A stretch of 64,000 bases of DNA from Gammaproteobacteria bacterium (GTDB lineage: Bacteria > Pseudomonadota > Gammaproteobacteria > JAKDMP01), in contig JALUYA010000014.1 in NCBI GenBank assembly GCA_027018875.1, positions 22,543 through 86,542 of the forward strand. The letters are read 5' to 3'. Made by a program: the position numbers and the translations under genes. This document shows positions 9,862-20,146 of this stretch, in pieces (positions within the stretch are counted from its first letter, which is position 1; every line of letters begins with the position of its first letter). The notes beneath the pieces were generated by a model. It worked only from the letters and a program-made list of their open reading frames with translations. It made no database searches and had not been told where the DNA came from.

Positions 9862-10427
9862 GTCAACCGATCCATGGCCCGCCTGACCGGAGCGAAACTG
9901 CGGCGATGTTCCGGGCAGGGACCATGGCGCATCAATGCATCTATATGCCTGCGTGTGGGGTAGCCCTTGTGGCGGGCGAATCCATAGGCCGGAAAGCGCC
10001 CGTCCAACTCGACCATTAATTCATCCCGTGCGACCTTGGCCAAAATAGAGGCCGCACTGATTGCAGGGACGGTTTGGTCTCCTCGCACCACCGCCTGACA
10101 GGGCAGCGACACATCGGGAACCTGGCGGCCATCGATCAACGCGGCCTCGGCAAGTGATCCCAAACCATCAAGAGCCCGGGACATTGCCAGCAGAGTTGCG
10201 GCAAGGATGCCGAGTTGGTCGATTTCCCTGGCCGACGCCGAAGCGATGGCACAACCGACTGCCTGCGCCCGAATTTGGGGAAAGAGCCGCCGGCGACGGT
10301 CGGGACTCAAACGTTTCGAATCATCGAGAGGCAATCCACAGCCCGGTGCAAGCACTACTGCGGCGGCATAAACCGGCCCGGCCAGCGGTCCCCGCCCCGC
10401 CTCATCCACGCCGGCGACTCTACTCAT
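9858..10427 (-). CDS. rnhB: Ribonuclease HII
   Basis: Cuts the RNA strand of RNA-DNA hybrids and starts removal of single ribonucleotides misincorporated into DNA. The protein has 189 residues, near the family norm. The type 2 RNase H signature AGVDEAGRGPLAGPV at residues 6-20 carries the first Asp and Glu of the metal site, and later acidic positions lie in LDDSKRL and AALIDGRQVPDV. Located between lpxB and dnaE as in E. coli, with a four-base overlap into dnaE. Confidence 0.96.
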   Translation of the reverse strand: MSRVAGVDEAGRGPLAGPVYAAAVVLAPGCGLPLDDSKRLSPDRRRRLFPQIRAQAVGCAIASASAREIDQLGILAATLLAMSRALDGLGSLAEAALIDGRQVPDVSLPCQAVVRGDQTVPAISAASILAKVARDELMVELDGRFPAYGFARHKGYPTRRHIDALMRHGPCPEHRRSFAPVRRAMDRLT

Positions 10428-10442
10428 GTGTGCCCTTCCAAA

Positions 10443-11597
10443 TCAATGATCCACGATATCCAATACCGCGCTGGCCGCGGCATCCGCGGCTCCGGTTCCG
10501 ATCCGCAAGTGCGCGGACTTGAAGGCGGAGAGCTGTTCATTACGGGCCTCTTCACTTGCCAATAGATTCAGTAATGCGGTACTGATTTTAGCAATGCTCG
10601 CCTCTTCCTGAACCAGTTCCGGTACCACTCCGCGACCGATGATCAGATTAGGCAAGGCAAAGTATGGGCTATGAACGAGTCGAAAACTTCGGAGAATCCA
10701 TGCCGTTACCGGCGCCAGCCGGTAGGCCATAACCATCGGCCGCCCCAAAAGCTGCACCTCCAACGTCGCCGTCCCCGATGCCACCAGAACCACATCGGCC
10801 GCCGCCACCGCCCGCTGCGTCTGCCCGGTGACCACCGACAGCGGCAAGCCCGGGGAAGCTTGGAGCAGAGAGGTCAACTTCTCAGCCAAGGGTTTAGAGG
10901 CTGCAGGCACCACAAAGTACACCGGATTACCGGAACGGACAAGTTCGGCGGCCACGGAGTAAAACAGTGGTCCCAAGCGGTTGATCTCGCCGATCCGGGA
11001 ACCGGGCATCAGGGTAACAATCGAATCACCCCGAGGAAGATTTAGATTCTTTCGGGCAATCTCACGCGATTCGGAAACAATCTCATCCGCGAGTGGGTGA
11101 CCGACATACACCGCCTGTATGGATTGATCCGCGTAATATTCAGGCTCGAAGGGAAACAGGCACAATACGGCCTCTGCGGCCCGAGCCACGGCCTTGGCGC
11201 GCCCCGGACGCCAGGCCCATACAGAAGGGCTGACATAGTGCATGGTCCGCAAGCCCGCCCGCCTGAGACGCCGCTCGAGCCCGAGATTGAAATCCGGGGA
11301 ATCAATACCCAAAACCAGATCGGGGCCTTCACGAAGGATATCCCGCTCCAGGCACCGGGAAAACCTCCACAGCCGCGGCAACTGAGTCGCCACCTCCGCA
11401 AGCCCGACCACCGAAAGGGTTTCAATTGAATCCAGGCTGCGACAGCCGGCAGTCCGCATGGACTCTCCGGTCACACCGAAAGTATCGAGTTGCTCGACCT
11501 GCCGATGAAGAGCCCGGATTAGCGCCCCCCCCAAGTGATCGCCCGAGGTTTCACCCGCCACCACGGCAAGCTTCAACTTTTTGCGACGCAGGCTCAT
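10443..11597 (-). CDS. lpxB: Lipid-A-disaccharide synthase
   Basis: Joins UDP-2,3-diacylglucosamine and lipid X to make the lipid A disaccharide, at the inner face of the cytoplasmic membrane. The 384-residue product (E. coli 382) begins with the Rossmann-like segment LAVVAGETSGDHLGGALIRAL, and carries ISPSVWAWRPGRAK-like sequence (here YVSPSVWAWRPGRAKAV), FPFEPEYY, YVGHPLAD and LMPGSRIGEI, all characteristic of glycosyltransferase family 19. It lies 27 bases downstream of lpxA and 15 bases ahead of rnhB. Confidence 0.97.
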   Translation of the reverse strand: MSLRRKKLKLAVVAGETSGDHLGGALIRALHRQVEQLDTFGVTGESMRTAGCRSLDSIETLSVVGLAEVATQLPRLWRFSRCLERDILREGPDLVLGIDSPDFNLGLERRLRRAGLRTMHYVSPSVWAWRPGRAKAVARAAEAVLCLFPFEPEYYADQSIQAVYVGHPLADEIVSESREIARKNLNLPRGDSIVTLMPGSRIGEINRLGPLFYSVAAELVRSGNPVYFVVPAASKPLAEKLTSLLQASPGLPLSVVTGQTQRAVAAADVVLVASGTATLEVQLLGRPMVMAYRLAPVTAWILRSFRLVHSPYFALPNLIIGRGVVPELVQEEASIAKISTALLNLLASEEARNEQLSAFKSAHLRIGTGAADAAASAVLDIVDH

Positions 11598-11624
11598 TTT
11601 GGGCTCGTCCCAGAGTATGTTAAG

Positions 11625-12392
11625 TCAACGGATAATACTGCGGGCGTTACTCTCAATAAAACGATAAAACAGATCGATATCATCGTTCTCACGGGCCATC
11701 TCGGCCAGGAGTTCCCGGGCTTCTTCCAATCGCAGGCCTTGGCGATACAGCACCCGGTAGGCCCGCATGAGAGCAGTGCGCCGTTCAGCATTGAAACCAC
11801 GCCGACGCAAACCCTCGGAATTAATTCCATGCGGTCGCGCATCCTGGCCAACCAGCACATAGGGAGGAATATCTCGTGTCACATGAGCACTATGCTGCAA
11901 AAAAGCATGTACACCAATTCTACAAAACTGATGTACTCCGCTGAAGCCCCCCATAATGACAAAATCACTCACGTGTACATGGCCCCCCAGGGTCGCCTGG
12001 TTGGCCATAATGATATCGCTGCCCAGTATGCAATCGTGAGCGATATGGACATAGGCCATAATCCAGTTACGATCACCGATTCGGGTCACTCCCTCATCCT
12101 GCACGGTTCCCCGATTGATAGTTACGCATTCCCTGATGGTATTGTCATCGCCGATCTCGAGCCGGGTCCGTTCACCCTGGTATTTCTTATCCTGAGGGAT
12201 ATCACCAATCGAGGCAAATTGGAAAATACGGTTGTTACGCCCGATCCGGGTGGGACCGTAAATAACTACATGTGGACCGATACAACTACCTGCACCAATT
12301 TGAACTTCGGGTCCAATGATGCTGTAGGGACCGATGCTAACCCCCTCATCGACCCGTGCCGAGGGATCAACCACGGCACGCGGGTCAATCAT
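11625..12392 (-). CDS. lpxA: UDP-N-acetylglucosamine acyltransferase
   Basis: First step of lipid A synthesis: moves a 3-hydroxyacyl chain from ACP to UDP-GlcNAc. The start [20 protein letters not shown] at 12392 gives 255 residues (E. coli 262); an upstream in-frame extension is the shadow of fabZ. Left-handed beta-helix hexapeptide repeats run from residue 4 to about 190, including [18 protein letters not shown] with the catalytic-histidine region, followed by a helical C-terminal domain. The start overlaps the end of fabZ by eight bases. Confidence 0.97.
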   Translation of the reverse strand: MIDPRAVVDPSARVDEGVSIGPYSIIGPEVQIGAGSCIGPHVVIYGPTRIGRNNRIFQFASIGDIPQDKKYQGERTRLEIGDDNTIRECVTINRGTVQDEGVTRIGDRNWIMAYVHIAHDCILGSDIIMANQATLGGHVHVSDFVIMGGFSGVHQFCRIGVHAFLQHSAHVTRDIPPYVLVGQDARPHGINSEGLRRRGFNAERRTALMRAYRVLYRQGLRLEEARELLAEMARENDDIDLFYRFIESNARSIIR

Positions 12393-12843
12393 CCGCAAAC
12401 TTCCTGGGAGCACACCGCAACTCGGCACTGGCCACCACCCGACCGTCCACCTCGGCCCGGGTGTCAAAAATACCTACTCCACGGATAGTCCGGCGCAAAT
12501 CCGCTTTCAGGATTAACTGATCTCCAGGTTCAACGGGATGGCGAAAACGCACCTTGTCGATCCCGGCCAAGTAATACAACACATTTTCTGGGGGTAATCC
12601 ATCGCTGCGAAATGCCAGTACCGCCGTTGCCTGCGCCAATGCTTCGATAATCAGTACGCCGGGCATCACCGGTCGCTGTGGAAAATGTCCCATGAAATAG
12701 GGTTCGTTAATACTCACATTCTTAATTGCAACAATATGCTTCCCCAGTTCACACTCGCGCACCCGGTCGACCAAAAGAAACGGGTAACGGTGTGGAATAT
12801 ACTTGAGAATATCGTATATATTTATTCCCTGAAGGTCATTCAT
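12385..12843 (-). CDS. fabZ: 3-hydroxyacyl-ACP dehydratase FabZ
   Basis: Dehydrates 3-hydroxyacyl-ACP in fatty-acid elongation, competing with LpxA and LpxD for the same substrate pool, which explains its place between them. The 152-residue hotdog-fold protein shows the active-site segment [13 protein letters not shown] near residue 14 and [20 protein letters not shown] near residue 53, which holds the catalytic His/Glu pair. It overlaps lpxD by four bases (ATGA) and lpxA by eight. Confidence 0.97.
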   Translation of the reverse strand: MNDLQGINIYDILKYIPHRYPFLLVDRVRECELGKHIVAIKNVSINEPYFMGHFPQRPVMPGVLIIEALAQATAVLAFRSDGLPPENVLYYLAGIDKVRFRHPVEPGDQLILKADLRRTIRGVGIFDTRAEVDGRVVASAELRCAPRKFADD

Positions 12844-13883
12844 AAGTCCCTATCTCCATCATGTTGCTCCAGTTTACGCAAGCGGCGAGCCAATTGTTCC
12901 AGCCTACGAAAACGGGCACTGTTACGGCGCCAACGCGCACTGTCATCCATTGGCAAGGCTCCCGAATATTGTCCGGGCCGGTGTATCGAATGATTGACCA
13001 GTGTCTTGCCGGTAATTACGGTGCCATCGGCTATTGTGAGATGTCCGGCAATACCAACCTGCCCCCCAATCAGGCAATTCCTCCCCACTGTACTACTGCC
13101 CGAAATTCCGGTGCACCCGGCGATGGCCGTATGGGCTCCTATACATACGTTATGCCCGATCTGGATCAGGTTATCGAGCTTGACATCATCTTCAATCACC
13201 GTGTTGCCAATGGCCCCTCGATCGATCGTGGTGTTTGCCCCTACATCTACGCGATTTCCGATTATCACGCTACCCAGCTGCGGTACACGTTCCCAGTTAG
13301 AGCCATTCCACGCCAGACCAAAACCATCTGCGCCAATGACGGCCCCAGGATGCAGAATGCAGTCTTCGCCGATAGTGGCCTCGGCAATCACCGTCACCCC
13401 GGCATTCAGCCGGGTGCCTCGCCCGATTCTGACCCGTTCACCGATGATACAGCCGGGTCCGATGTAAACGGATTCCCCCACCTTCGTACCCGCACCCAGA
13501 ACGGCTCCAACGCTAATATATGCGGAAGGATCTATCTCCGCCTGGGATGAAACAGTGGCTTGGGGATGACATCCCGAGCCGATGGGATGGGGGGGGCAAA
13601 TCAGGAGGGCGGCGCGGGCGTAGTACAGATAGGGATTGCTGGTCACTATGCAGGGAACCGGGCAGGCCTCGGCATCGGCCGCCGCGAGAATCACACATCC
13701 CGCACGAGTGTTTGCAAGCAAGTGACGATAGTGAGGATTAGAAAGAAAACTCAGTGCATCCGGTCGGGCTTCACCCAGCGTGCCCACCCGGGTAACTCGG
13801 TGTTCTGAATCCTTCGCATCGCCCCGCAGTGTACCTCCCAGTCGATCGACAAGTTCTCGCAGGCTGATACCCGTTTCGGCCAA
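12840..13883 (-). CDS. lpxD: UDP-3-O-(3-hydroxyacyl)glucosamine N-acyltransferase
   Basis: Third step of lipid A synthesis: adds the second 3-hydroxyacyl chain, on nitrogen. It has 347 residues (E. coli 341). The N-terminal uridine-binding domain (residues 1-100) is followed by a long hexapeptide beta-helix; the segment [20 protein letters not shown] near residue 235 holds the catalytic histidine. The C-terminal part is a basic helix ([19 protein letters not shown]). It starts two bases after the skp stop. Confidence 0.97.
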   Translation of the reverse strand: MAETGISLRELVDRLGGTLRGDAKDSEHRVTRVGTLGEARPDALSFLSNPHYRHLLANTRAGCVILAAADAEACPVPCIVTSNPYLYYARAALLICPPHPIGSGCHPQATVSSQAEIDPSAYISVGAVLGAGTKVGESVYIGPGCIIGERVRIGRGTRLNAGVTVIAEATIGEDCILHPGAVIGADGFGLAWNGSNWERVPQLGSVIIGNRVDVGANTTIDRGAIGNTVIEDDVKLDNLIQIGHNVCIGAHTAIAGCTGISGSSTVGRNCLIGGQVGIAGHLTIADGTVITGKTLVNHSIHRPGQYSGALPMDDSARWRRNSARFRRLEQLARRLRKLEQHDGDRDL

Positions 13884-13885
13884 GG

Positions 13886-14404
13886 CTACTTCTTACCCTC
13901 CGTCTGAGCTTTTCGATAAACCGCACGGATCTGTTGCAGGATCGCATCGGTAATATCAATCCGCGGCGCGGCATATAACACCCCCCCTCGGATTACTATA
14001 ATTTCGTCGTGTTGTTCAGCATAAACCTTTATGACCCGGCGTACAAGTTCGGCAAAATTAGTACTTAATTGCCGGGTTCTCAAGGAGAGCGAGATATTAT
14101 AATCCCGCTCGAGCTTGCGCAGCGAGCGTACCGTGTTATTCAGTTTCTCAATTCGGCTTGCCCGTTCGTAAGGATTAGCTCCCGGGCCCATTTCCGCAAG
14201 CTTCTTCCTTTGCGTTTCCAGCTGTTTTCTCAGCGCGACAAGGCGATTACGCTCCGGCACAAATTGCTTATCAAGCAACTCGCGTGAGGCCTTGATCTGG
14301 GGGGCGTTTTGCATTATTTTCGCGTAATTAATATAGCCTATTGTCGCCGCCTGTACCGGGACGACAATCATACCGAGCAGCCCCAGCAGAATCAACCGGA
14401 GCAT
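13886..14404 (-). CDS. skp: Periplasmic chaperone Skp/OmpH
   Basis: Holds unfolded outer-membrane proteins in the periplasm on the way to the Bam complex. The 172-residue product has a signal peptide (MLRLILLGLLGMIVVPVQA) and then a strand, IGYINYAKIMQNAPQIK, leading into a long charged coiled coil (about residues 45-120), the tentacle region of the trimer. Its ATG overlaps the bamA stop by one base (TGATG), so it is translationally coupled to its partner. Confidence 0.93.
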   Translation of the reverse strand: MLRLILLGLLGMIVVPVQAATIGYINYAKIMQNAPQIKASRELLDKQFVPERNRLVALRKQLETQRKKLAEMGPGANPYERASRIEKLNNTVRSLRKLERDYNISLSLRTRQLSTNFAELVRRVIKVYAEQHDEIIVIRGGVLYAAPRIDITDAILQQIRAVYRKAQTEGKK

Positions 14405-16791
14405 CAGAAATACGCCCCCATCGTAAACTGGAACCGATTCAAGTTATCGCCCGGGCGCGTCCGGAATGGAACGGCATAGCTGAAGCGCAAGGCACCGATC
14501 GGAGTAAGCCACGTGACTCCGATACCATAGGATGCACGAATTTGATTCAGGTTGAAGTCGCTCGCTCGTGCAAACACATTACCCATATCAAGGAACAGAG
14601 ACAGCCGGTACGAATGCCTGGCACTAGGGTCCCCAAAGAAATTCGGCAGCACCAGTTCATTCTGAACCCAGGAGACAAAGTTCCCGCCATAGGGATAACC
14701 ATTCGAGTCGGTCGGCCCCAGGTAGCCGCTGGTATAACCTGCCACTGAATCCGGGCCACCGGCAAAAAAGTGATCCGTAGGGGGTAAATCACTCGTTTTC
14801 CCGTAAGCGGTTCCAACTCCGATAAGACTGTTCACCCCATAAATAAACCCGGCACCGAGCGGCACGAAAGTCACCTGATTCCAGGTGGCAATCCAGTAAC
14901 GTTGGCTACCGGGAGGCACCGCAACTTTCAGCGTCACTTGCTGCAAGGTTCCTCGCGTAGGCAGCACGGTACGATTGCGGGTATCGTGAGCAAAGCCGGC
15001 CTTCAGGACCAAATTATTGTAGGTCAGGGTATCGAGTGTTACATTGATTGGTACGCTGGGATCCGGTCCCCGGCAAAAGCTTTGGACTGGGGTTACATTG
15101 CCGTTGTTTGGATTACTCACAAACTGCAAAAACTGCGCCGGCGATCCACAATAAGGAGTAAGACCACCGTGGCGCAACGTTACTCCCAAGCTGTAAGAAT
15201 CGAACTCCGACAGCGGAAATCCGTAACTCAATGATCCCCCATAATTTTTGGTTAGAAAGCTCGATGTCCCCCGTATCAGGCTGTTTCCCTTGGAGTAAAA
15301 AAGCGACGTGGTCTGGCTCACCCCATTAACGGTTGCATATGGATTGGTGTAACTTAAAGAGGCATTGGTCTGGATTGTGTTGCGGTTCAGGTTCAGGTGA
15401 ACAATCTTTCCTTCTCCGAGAAAATTGGACAAGGCAATCTGTCCGCCAAGGCCCAATCCGTAAAAACCCGAATAAGACAAATAGACGTTTGCCGTACCAG
15501 ATTGACGCTCCTGCAACTTGACATTCAGGTCGACCTGATCGGTGGAACCGGGAACCCGAACCGGCTTGATGTCGGCCGTCTCCACGAATGGCAAGCGCTG
15601 AAGCAGGATCCGCGAGCGTTTGACATTGATGTTATTAAGCCATGTACCTTCCAACTGGCGCATTTGACGCCGGAAAACGGCATCATTGGTACCCGGGGCG
15701 CCACTGAAGGTGATGTGACGAACATATACCCTGGGCCCCGGCGTGACATAAAAAACCAATTCTACCCGGTGGGTCTTCGGGTCCGGACGAGGAATAGGGT
15801 TTACTTTAGCGAAACCATACCCATAATTACCGAGTTCATTGGTCAGCACCTGGGCCTCGGAATTGGCCAATTGCATTGAGAATACACGTCCCGATTTCAA
15901 GAAAATCAATTTCTGTAATTTCTTTTCGAGAATCGGAAAGCTGCCGAGCAGCTTGATCGAGCCAATGCGATATTTTCCCCCTTCATGCAGGTTTACATTG
16001 ATATAGATGCCGTTCTTATTGGGTGAAATCTGAACCTGAACCGACTTGATACGAAAATCCGCATACCCTCGGTTCATATAATAGGAGCGGATATTTTCCA
16101 GGCTTCCACGCAGCTTTGCCTCTTCATATTTATCCTTCCCGGTAATCCAGGTGAACCATCCGGGTGTGGTGAGCTTGAATCGCTCACGAAGAGTCGAATT
16201 CGAGATCGTTTTATTTCCCGTGAAGTTAATTGAAAGTACTTTTGCGTGTGCCCCTTCCTTGATATCCATGCGTATGGCCACGCGATTATTGGACAAGGAC
16301 TCGGCCTTGGCTTTAACCTGAACTCCATAGAGTCCATGGTTAAAATATTCCTGAATCAACGACTGCTTGATGGCATCGAGAGCGGAACGGTCAAAGAATT
16401 GCCCCGAAGTCAATCCAGCCTGTTGCAAGGCCTTGCGTAAAGACTTGGTCTTGATGGCCTTGTTGCCATACAGAATTACCCGGGCTATGGTGGGACGTTC
16501 CCTGACAACGATAATCAAAGTGTGATTCTTGCGGCGAAACTCGATGGTACTGAAAAAACCCGTCCGATAGAGATTGCGTATGGCGGTGGCGATTGCAGCC
16601 GGCCCTACGCTTTGCCCAATCCCGATCCCCGGCATGTAAGTCAATACCGTAGTACGAGAAATTCTTTGCAGGCCAAGCACCTTGATATGTTCGGCCATAA
16701 AATGCTCGCCCACCGCATACGCCGGGGTAAACACGGCGGGAGCGAGAAGAAGCAGACACAACAAGGGTCCTGTGAATCGACGAGCGAGCAA
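14404..16791 (-). CDS. bamA: Outer-membrane protein assembly factor BamA
   Basis: Core of the Bam complex that inserts beta-barrel proteins into the outer membrane. The 795-residue protein has a signal peptide (first 26 residues, ending PAYA) and five POTRA domains to about residue 420 (starting HFMAEHIKVLGLQRISRTTV). The C-terminal Omp85 barrel follows (from about LSYSGFYGLGLGGQ) and ends in an aromatic residue, the usual barrel signal. The conserved lid-loop motif VRGF/Y-like segment appears as VAGYTSGYLG. It sits 15 bases after rseP, as is usual for the order rseP-bamA-skp. Confidence 0.97.
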   Translation of the reverse strand: MLARRFTGPLLCLLLLAPAVFTPAYAVGEHFMAEHIKVLGLQRISRTTVLTYMPGIGIGQSVGPAAIATAIRNLYRTGFFSTIEFRRKNHTLIIVVRERPTIARVILYGNKAIKTKSLRKALQQAGLTSGQFFDRSALDAIKQSLIQEYFNHGLYGVQVKAKAESLSNNRVAIRMDIKEGAHAKVLSINFTGNKTISNSTLRERFKLTTPGWFTWITGKDKYEEAKLRGSLENIRSYYMNRGYADFRIKSVQVQISPNKNGIYINVNLHEGGKYRIGSIKLLGSFPILEKKLQKLIFLKSGRVFSMQLANSEAQVLTNELGNYGYGFAKVNPIPRPDPKTHRVELVFYVTPGPRVYVRHITFSGAPGTNDAVFRRQMRQLEGTWLNNINVKRSRILLQRLPFVETADIKPVRVPGSTDQVDLNVKLQERQSGTANVYLSYSGFYGLGLGGQIALSNFLGEGKIVHLNLNRNTIQTNASLSYTNPYATVNGVSQTTSLFYSKGNSLIRGTSSFLTKNYGGSLSYGFPLSEFDSYSLGVTLRHGGLTPYCGSPAQFLQFVSNPNNGNVTPVQSFCRGPDPSVPINVTLDTLTYNNLVLKAGFAHDTRNRTVLPTRGTLQQVTLKVAVPPGSQRYWIATWNQVTFVPLGAGFIYGVNSLIGVGTAYGKTSDLPPTDHFFAGGPDSVAGYTSGYLGPTDSNGYPYGGNFVSWVQNELVLPNFFGDPSARHSYRLSLFLDMGNVFARASDFNLNQIRASYGIGVTWLTPIGALRFSYAVPFRTRPGDNLNRFQFTMGAYF

Positions 16792-16806
16792 GCGGCCCTC
16801 CTTGGG

Positions 16807-18168
16807 CTATGAATGGATAATACGACTCAGGTCATTAAACACGGCAAAACCGATCAACAGCACCAGCAATCCAATTCCTATTTGCTGGCCTAGCATTTCG
16901 ACCCGTTCGGACAATGGCTTACGCCGGACGGCCTCAATGGCCAGATAAAACAACTGCCCCCCATCCAGAAGCGGAACGGGTAACAAGTTCAGGATACCCA
17001 GACTGATACTGATAATGGCCAGGAAAAAGAGAAAAGGTACCACACCTGCCTCAAACCATGCACCGGCATATTGGGCAATACTGATGGGACCGCTAAGATT
17101 GGCTAGAGAAGCCTGTCCCGCCACCATCCGATAAAACATCAGCGCGGTCAACGCCGTGATCTGCCCGGTGCGCGAAAAAGCCGCCTGGGCTGCGGCCAGA
17201 GGGCCCAATTTCATATTTGCGCGCAAGTTGCGCGCATAGTCCTTGGGAATGGCAGGTGCCGCACCGATATGACCGATGACTCGCCCATTAATCTTTCGGC
17301 TCGCGGTAAATACCGTTACCTCGCGCACACCCGTTGGAGTCCGAAGGCGAAATCGTAATCTCGCATCGGGACGCTTTTCCACATAACGCCTTAGATCTTC
17401 CCAGTTGCCGATGGGATGATCCTCGATGGATACAATCCGCTCTCCCGAATGCAAACCAGCCCGGGCCGCGGGGCCATCCGGTGCCAACCGCCCAAGGACG
17501 GGGGAAATAGGCGGCATCCAAATCGAAAGTCCAAGCCCCCTGAGCAGGGCCCCGGGGCGAGTCAATGCCTTGGGGTTGGAATATTCCACCAGAACCCGAT
17601 GCTCCTCCCCCCGCCGGGTTTTGACCTCCATGGGAATGGGACGATCAGACATCACCCGCTCAAGTAGGGCCAGCCGTGCCGCCGCCCAGGTTGTCGTCCG
17701 TTCTCCCGCCACCGCGATAAGAGTATCCCTCTCGGCCAGTCCGGCCCGGGCTGCAGGGGTTCCGGAAGCCACAGGCCCCAAGATGGGCTTGATACCCGGA
17801 ACACCCACCATGAACACGATCCAGTAGGCCAGCACGGCGAAGAGAAGGTTGAACCCGGGCCCGGCAAACAAGATCGCCGCCCGGGAAATAATGGATTGGT
17901 TGTTGAAGGCCCGCCCGCGTTCGTGTTCCCCGACCTCACCCTCGCGCTCATCGAGAAGCTTGACATAACCGCCGAACGGCAGGGCCGAAATAACATACTC
18001 GGTCTCGCCACGGGGACGCCAGCGAAACAGCGGGCGCCCAAACCCGAGCGAGAACCGCAATACCTTGACGCCGATCGCACGGGCAACGATGAAATGCCCA
18101 AACTCATGCACCGTAATCAAAACAGCCACGGCGACGGTAAAGGCGACCAGCGAGATCAACACCTGCAT
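16807..18168 (-). CDS. rseP: Site-2 intramembrane zinc protease RseP
   Basis: Inner-membrane metalloprotease that completes cleavage of anti-sigma factors (the sigma-E envelope stress pathway in E. coli) and clears signal peptides. The 453 residues include the zinc motif HEFGHF at 21-26 in the first membrane segment, two PDZ domains in the middle (around residues 120-200 and 210-290, with GLHSGERIVSIEDHPI in the second), and the second active-site motif NLLPVPLLDGG near residue 390. The ATG overlaps the dxr stop by one base. Neither the sigma factor nor the anti-sigma gene is in the window. Confidence 0.97.
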   Translation of the reverse strand: MQVLISLVAFTVAVAVLITVHEFGHFIVARAIGVKVLRFSLGFGRPLFRWRPRGETEYVISALPFGGYVKLLDEREGEVGEHERGRAFNNQSIISRAAILFAGPGFNLLFAVLAYWIVFMVGVPGIKPILGPVASGTPAARAGLAERDTLIAVAGERTTTWAAARLALLERVMSDRPIPMEVKTRRGEEHRVLVEYSNPKALTRPGALLRGLGLSIWMPPISPVLGRLAPDGPAARAGLHSGERIVSIEDHPIGNWEDLRRYVEKRPDARLRFRLRTPTGVREVTVFTASRKINGRVIGHIGAAPAIPKDYARNLRANMKLGPLAAAQAAFSRTGQITALTALMFYRMVAGQASLANLSGPISIAQYAGAWFEAGVVPFLFFLAIISISLGILNLLPVPLLDGGQLFYLAIEAVRRKPLSERVEMLGQQIGIGLLVLLIGFAVFNDLSRIIHS

Positions 18169-19352
18169 CAGGCGGCTCCCTGCGCTGAGACCACGGCCCG
18201 CGCATAAGCCCGGGCCGTGGAATCCACGGCGAGCACGGTATCCAGATCATCAGCCGGCGGCCAATCTCCGCGCTCCAAGGTGGTTTCGATGACACCAGGT
18301 ATGGCGGTGAATGCCAATCGATTATCCAGGAATGCGGCCACCGCAATCTCGTTGGCGGCATTCAGCGCGGCCGGGGTCGTACCTCCGGCCGCGAAAGCCT
18401 CGCGAGCCAGGCGCAGGCAGGGGAAGGCCGTCTCATCGGGGGGTTCGAAATGCAGCGCACCCAGGCGGGTGAGATCCAGGGGTGCAACCCCCGCATCCAT
18501 CCGTTCGGGCCAGGCCAGCCCGCAAGCGATCGGCGTGCGCATATCCGGTCGGCCCAACTGGGCGACAAACGAACCATCTACATATTCGACCAGGCTGTGA
18601 ACCATGCTTTCGGGGTGAATCACCACTCGAACCTGCGCCAATGGCATGCCGAAAAGATGGCTTGCTTCAATAATCTCCAACCCCTTGTTCATTAGCGTGG
18701 CCGAATCCACCGAGATTTTCCGTCCCATGCTCCAGCGCGGATGGGCACAAGCTTGGTCCGGTGTAACGGCTTGAAGTTCCGCCGGAGTCTTCCTTAGGAA
18801 GGGCCCCCCCGAGCAAGTCAACCATAAGCGGGACACGCCAAGGGGACGGGCACCGGCCTGGTAGCCGGGCGGCAAAGCCTGAAACAGCGCATTGTGCTCG
18901 CTATCGATCGGAATCAGCTCGCCCCCGCCCCGGCTCAATTCGCCCATGAACAGCGCTCCGGTCATGACCAAGGATTCCTTATTGGCAAGGAGCACCCGCT
19001 TCCCGGCCCGGGCGGCAGCCAAGGTCGGCGCCAACCCCACCGCCCCCACAATGGCCGCCATCACATAATCCACCGCTTCATCTCCGGCCAGATCCACCAG
19101 CGAAGCCTCGCCCGCAAGCACCCGAGTAGGCAGGCCCTCGTCGCGAAGAACGGTTTCCAGCCGGGAAGCGGCCTGGGGATCCACCATAACCGCATAGACC
19201 GGTCGATGGGTTCGGCACTGCTCGAGCAGCGCCTCGACATTGGAGTGAGCACTGATCCCATACAGCCGAAAGCGGTCCCGATTACGCGAAAGCACCTCGG
19301 CCGTGCTGCGCCCGATACTCCCGCTTGAACCCAATACCACCACGTTCTTCAT
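18168..19352 (-). CDS. dxr: 1-deoxy-D-xylulose 5-phosphate reductoisomerase
   Basis: Makes 2-C-methyl-D-erythritol 4-phosphate with NADPH, the committed step of the MEP isoprenoid pathway. The start MKNVVVLGSSGSIGRSTAEV at 19352 gives 394 residues (E. coli 398); the longer open frame upstream is a shadow of cdsA. The NADPH motif GSSGSIGRS is at residues 8-16, LLANKESLVMTGAL near 118, and the metal/substrate region SEHNALFQ and CSGGPFLRKTP follow. It lies between cdsA (four-base overlap) and rseP, feeding undecaprenyl synthesis by the adjacent uppS. Confidence 0.97.
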   Translation of the reverse strand: MKNVVVLGSSGSIGRSTAEVLSRNRDRFRLYGISAHSNVEALLEQCRTHRPVYAVMVDPQAASRLETVLRDEGLPTRVLAGEASLVDLAGDEAVDYVMAAIVGAVGLAPTLAAARAGKRVLLANKESLVMTGALFMGELSRGGGELIPIDSEHNALFQALPPGYQAGARPLGVSRLWLTCSGGPFLRKTPAELQAVTPDQACAHPRWSMGRKISVDSATLMNKGLEIIEASHLFGMPLAQVRVVIHPESMVHSLVEYVDGSFVAQLGRPDMRTPIACGLAWPERMDAGVAPLDLTRLGALHFEPPDETAFPCLRLAREAFAAGGTTPAALNAANEIAVAAFLDNRLAFTAIPGVIETTLERGDWPPADDLDTVLAVDSTARAYARAVVSAQGAA

Positions 19353-20146
19353 CGGGTGTTCCTGACCAGTTCCAGCCCCAACGCAAATATCGGTGCAGCC
19401 GCCATCAAACCATCGATGCGATCCAGCAAACCGCCATGCCCCGGGATCAGGCGCCCGCTGTTTTTGGCACCAGCCCAGCGCTTGATGCGACTTTCGGTCA
19501 GATCTCCGATCACGGAGAAAATCGCCGCCACCAAAGCGAGTACTGCCAACATCCACGGCGATATGCCGCTCCAGAAACCGGCTATACAGCCCACCAGCCC
19601 CCCCCCCACCATGCCGCCGACAAAGCCTTCCCAGGTTTTTCCGGGTGAAATCATCGGCGCCAAGCGATGCCGTCCCCAGGCCCGACCCACGAAATACGCC
19701 CCGGTATCAGCGGCGGAAACCACGGCCAAAAGCGCAATAACCCAGCCCCCGCCACCGGGTGCCTGGCGCAGCAATACCAGCACCCACCAAGTGGCTGAAA
19801 GCATTACCAGGCCTTCGCCGGCCAACAACAGACGAGACGGCCGGAAGGATAAGAATAATTGCAGGGCAAGTACTAGCCAGAACAGCATGAAGGCCCATAA
19901 TAAAAAAGTTTGAAACCGGTCGAGTACCAAGGCGGCACCCAGCAGGACCACCGGCACCAGGGCAACCACCAAATAGCCCAAACGTATCAAAACATTGGTA
20001 TATCCAACCAGCCGAATCCATTCCCAGGCGCCCAACAAGACCAGCACCGCGCCCAGGCCGGCGAACAGTGCGAGCGGTGCCCACAAGGCCCAGGCTACCG
20101 CGGCCGGAAGTAAAACCGCCGTGGCCAGCAAGCGCTGCCTAAGCAT
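19349..20146 (-). CDS. cdsA: Phosphatidate cytidylyltransferase
   Basis: Makes CDP-diacylglycerol from phosphatidate and CTP, the branch point of phospholipid synthesis, in the inner membrane. The start MLRQRLLATAVLLPAAVAWA at 20146 gives 265 residues with about eight hydrophobic segments. The family signature lies near the C terminus: SPGKTWEGFVGGM, then ESRIKRWAGAKNSGRLIPGH and GLLDRIDGL. The start overlaps uppS by eight bases and the stop overlaps dxr by four. Confidence 0.96.
   Translation of the reverse strand: MLRQRLLATAVLLPAAVAWALWAPLALFAGLGAVLVLLGAWEWIRLVGYTNVLIRLGYLVVALVPVVLLGAALVLDRFQTFLLWAFMLFWLVLALQLFLSFRPSRLLLAGEGLVMLSATWWVLVLLRQAPGGGGWVIALLAVVSAADTGAYFVGRAWGRHRLAPMISPGKTWEGFVGGMVGGGLVGCIAGFWSGISPWMLAVLALVAAIFSVIGDLTESRIKRWAGAKNSGRLIPGHGGLLDRIDGLMAAAPIFALGLELVRNTR

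Noticed and set aside
13960..14000. Runs of C/G such as CCCCCCCC in intergenic and coding parts, considered as sequence repeats or CRISPR-like units
   Set aside because: They are isolated homopolymer-rich stretches within coding sequence; no regularly spaced repeat was found anywhere in the window.
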